This document shows positions 6,695 to 8,326 of a stretch of DNA of 8,326 nucleotides, piece by piece. The stretch lies in NCBI GenBank assembly GCA_021162265.1, contig JAGGZA010000146.1, forward strand, positions 1 through 8,326, in the 5' to 3' direction. How positions within the stretch are numbered: the stretch's first letter is position 1; each line of letters starts with the position of its first letter. The translations under genes were made by a program, and so were the position numbers. The notes below the pieces were generated by a model. The model did no database searches and was not told the DNA's origin. It saw nothing but the letters and a program-made list of their open reading frames with translations. Source of the stretch: Candidatus Aerophobota bacterium. Lineage in GTDB: Bacteria; Aerophobota; Aerophobia; Aerophobales; B3-G15.

Positions 6695-7813
6695 ATGCTT
6701 CAGAGACTTAAGATTCAACAAAACCTTACCCATAAGTTGCAGTTAAAGCTTGTGGGAAAAATCAAGGTTGCAGAGTTTTTATCCCTTCCTGAAGATGATT
6801 TTGAGCTTTATGTAAGACAGGTAGAAAAAGATCCTCTATTTATTAATTTAAAGGAAAAATACAGAATAATTACCTATAGAAAGTTTTATGATGTAAGATA
6901 TAAGAAGGTTCCTGAGATAAGGGATAATAACATGGTAAAAAATGAGACAGGTATGGGGGAGTTCTTTCCTGACCAGTCCGTGCTGGATTTGTTGAAAAAA
7001 ATAGGAGAGACTGTGGGAGAGGAAAGTTTTAAGAAAATTCTTGATGGTAGGATCAGTATTAAGGAGGTTATAAGAAGATGTAATCTCTCTCTTCTTGAAG
7101 AAAAAGTATTCCAGGATTTTTTAAATAATTTTCATCTACAACAAATAGTTAATCCTTCTTATTCTGCCTTTTCTCCTCCACGCTCCCGTTTTTTTCTTAT
7201 AGCGTCCTTTGAATGGGAAAAAGATGAACTTTTTATCCGACCTTTAAAGGAAGAAAGCTATCTTGTTAAAGGTAAGTATCAAATTAATTATGATAAATTT
7301 GGAGAACTAATAAGCAAGGGGGAAATTAAAAAAGAACAGATAAATAAAATAGAGGAAATTTTTAAGAAATTGGAAATGATCAACCGTCGTACTACCACTA
7401 TTTACAGAATCTTGCGCTATCTTAAAGAACTTCAACGTCCATTTTTTAAGTCTGGCAACCTTATTGACCTTCTTCCTTCAAGTCAGAGTGAAGTTGCTCG
7501 TTCCCTTGGTGTTCATCCAAGTACTGTGAGTCGTGCTCTCTTTGGTAAGAGCATTCTCACACCTCAGGGTGATGAGAGGTCTCTTAAATTTTTCTTCTCT
7601 CGTCGCTGGACAGGTAATCTTATTAAAAAGGTTATTTTAAGGGAGAAACAGAAAGCTACACAGGGGTTTTATTCTCCTTTGACCGATGAGTTAATCAGAG
7701 AAAAGATTATTGAGGATTATGGAATAAGTCTTTCAAGACGTACAGTTTCCAAATACAGAAAGGCTTTGAAAATACCTCCCTCTCACTTAAGACATAGGCA
7801 AGCTCGCCTTTAG
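6695..7813 (+). CDS. rpoN: Short, divergent sigma-54 (RpoN-like) sigma factor
   Basis: This 372-residue protein is about 100 residues shorter than E. coli RpoN (477). Region I is recognisable but degenerate: LQRLKIQQNLTHKLQ replaces the usual LQ-x-Q-x-LTPQLQQ, ending with EKDPLF in place of ESNPLL. The acidic region II is nearly absent, and the core-binding region motif DPxGVxAxDLR is not found. The C-terminal DNA-binding half is well kept: RRTTTIYRILRYLKELQRPFF (231-251), a helix-turn-helix QSEVARSLGVHPSTVSRAL (264-282), LTPQGDERSLKFFFSRRW (288-305), and an RpoN box SRRTVSKYRK (347-356; consensus ARRTVAKYRE). Sigma-54 needs AAA+ activators to open promoters; none is encoded here. It is the last gene of the operon. 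The class is secure, but its activity as a normal sigma-54 is uncertain. Confidence 0.88.
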   Translation: MLQRLKIQQNLTHKLQLKLVGKIKVAEFLSLPEDDFELYVRQVEKDPLFINLKEKYRIITYRKFYDVRYKKVPEIRDNNMVKNETGMGEFFPDQSVLDLLKKIGETVGEESFKKILDGRISIKEVIRRCNLSLLEEKVFQDFLNNFHLQQIVNPSYSAFSPPRSRFFLIASFEWEKDELFIRPLKEESYLVKGKYQINYDKFGELISKGEIKKEQINKIEEIFKKLEMINRRTTTIYRILRYLKELQRPFFKSGNLIDLLPSSQSEVARSLGVHPSTVSRALFGKSILTPQGDERSLKFFFSRRWTGNLIKKVILREKQKATQGFYSPLTDELIREKIIEDYGISLSRRTVSKYRKALKIPPSHLRHRQARL

Positions 7814-7835
7814 CTTCCTTCTTCTCTTTACATCT

Positions 7836-7862
7836 TAAAGTTTTTTTAAAATTTGCCGATAT
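7836..7862 (+). promoter_or_regulatory. Sigma-28 / sigma-D class flagellar promoter, rightward
   Basis: TAAAGTTT (7836-7843) and GCCGATAT (7855-7862) are separated by exactly 11 bases. This matches the enteric sigma-28 consensus TAAAGTTT-N11-GCCGATAA at 15 of 16 positions. It also matches the Bacillus sigma-D consensus TAAA-N15-GCCGATAT completely. The cognate sigma gene, fliA, lies 1.5 kb upstream. Transcription would begin near 7868-7870 and run rightward. It would cross the inverted repeat at 7876-7890 and continue antisense to the DUF1670-like gene. No + strand frame of credible length starts in the first few hundred bases downstream, so the target is either an RNA or a gene beyond the window. 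Confidence 0.75.
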
Positions 7863-7875
7863 ATATGACAGTATG

Positions 7876-7890
7876 TGGTGAGTACCACCA
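7876..7890. repeat. Short inverted repeat in the convergent gap
   Basis: TGGTG-AGTAC-CACCA forms a 5-base stem with a 5-base loop. ATG before it and CAT after a one-base bulge could extend the stem. No T-tract follows on either strand, so it is not a canonical intrinsic terminator. It lies about 6-20 bases after the expected start of the sigma-28 transcript and would form a hairpin near that RNA's 5' end. It could also serve as a weak bidirectional end for the two convergent genes. Confidence 0.35.
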
Positions 7891-7894
7891 TCAT

Positions 7895-8326
7895 TTAAGG
7901 AAGTAAAAATTGTTCTTTGGCTTTTAAAATACCGAGAAAATCAGGTCCCTCATAGAAGGAAAAAATCTTATGAGCAAATTGAGATAGCTTATCGTCGCCC
8001 ATTACATAGTTGTAAATATCAACCTGTTCTTTTACCAGTTCAGGACTTGATCCTGTTAGATCGGCAATACTGGATGGTTTAATTCCCTGGCGATAAAGCA
8101 GACCAATTCTCAAAAACTCTTCAATACACATTTCTACGAAGTTTCTTGAGTACCCTGTGGAAAAGGATATTTCAGCTTCGCTAAATCCCTGAAGAAACAT
8201 CTTTACTATTTGTTGTTTATTCAAGCTGCTGGTCAGAAGCAGGGGAAGTTTAGCTCGAGTTATCACCTTGATACCGCGAGATTCAAGTTCCTTTATATAT
8301 TCTACAACGGTCCTTCTATCAAGAAA
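7895..8326 (-). CDS. DUF1670-like helix-turn-helix protein (C-terminal part, 5' end outside window)
   Basis: The frame is open from the right edge (FLDRRTVVEYIKELESRG...) through 143 codons to a TAA at 7895-7897. A GTG at 8266 could be read as a start, but it splits a continuous domain, so the gene most likely begins outside the window. The pattern fits DUF1670 proteins: a first helix-turn-helix end (LDRRTVVEYIKELESRGI), a middle block with KQQIVKMFLQGFSEAEISFS, then FVEMCIEEFLRIGLLYRQGI, and a further helix-turn-helix-like stretch, SSIADLTGSSPELVKEQVDI. From memory, members carry HKAxIVxLYLxGY..EIAR and RYxxDFxRV at these places. The function of the family is unknown; DNA binding is inferred. 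The gene converges on rpoN with an 81-base gap and is probably not part of the flagellar operon. Confidence 0.72.
   Translation of the reverse strand, partial: FLDRRTVVEYIKELESRGIKVITRAKLPLLLTSSLNKQQIVKMFLQGFSEAEISFSTGYSRNFVEMCIEEFLRIGLLYRQGIKPSSIADLTGSSPELVKEQVDIYNYVMGDDKLSQFAHKIFSFYEGPDFLGILKAKEQFLLP

Noticed and set aside
7841..7854. T-tract after rpoN as an intrinsic terminator
   Set aside because: There is no GC-rich stem directly before the T-run. The tract is better explained as the -35 flank and spacer of the sigma-28 promoter.
7895..8266. GTG at 8266 as the start of a complete 123-residue gene
   Set aside because: The same frame continues without a stop to base 8326, and the extra 20 residues complete a helix-turn-helix typical of the family, so the gene is partial.

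Overview
The window is the downstream part of a flagellar type III export gene cluster from an AT-rich bacterium. Seven structural and export genes run on the + strand in the order fliN (3' part only), fliO, fliP, fliQ, fliR, flhB, flhA. A flagellar sigma-28 gene (fliA), a small basic protein of unknown function and a short, divergent sigma-54 (rpoN-like) gene follow. From fliN to rpoN the genes overlap or are separated by 41 bases or less. I see no internal promoter or terminator, so 1-7813 looks like one transcription unit.

The gene products form one assembly. FliN is part of the switch/C-ring. FliP, FliQ and FliR form the core of the export gate in the membrane, and FliO is its assembly factor. 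FlhB sets substrate specificity through an autocleaved cytoplasmic domain (here NPVH instead of the usual NPTH). FlhA is the large export-gate protein. FliA would then direct RNA polymerase to late flagellar genes. The rpoN-like gene suggests that a sigma-54 tier of control is encoded in the same operon. flhF and flhG, which often sit between flhA and fliA, are absent here.

After rpoN the + strand coding ends. The short convergent gap (7814-7894) contains a textbook sigma-28/sigma-D promoter, TAAAGTTT-N11-GCCGATAT, pointing rightwards. It is followed by a small inverted repeat. The only gene visible downstream is on the opposite strand: the C-terminal part of a DUF1670-like helix-turn-helix protein that runs off the right edge. 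The promoter therefore either drives an antisense or non-coding transcript, or serves a gene beyond the window.

The organism cannot be named from the sequence. AT-rich DNA, strong GGAGG-type ribosome sites, sigma-28 plus an unusual sigma-54, and a DUF1670 protein fit a Firmicutes-like lineage or a deep-branching, possibly uncultured phylum. This is inference.
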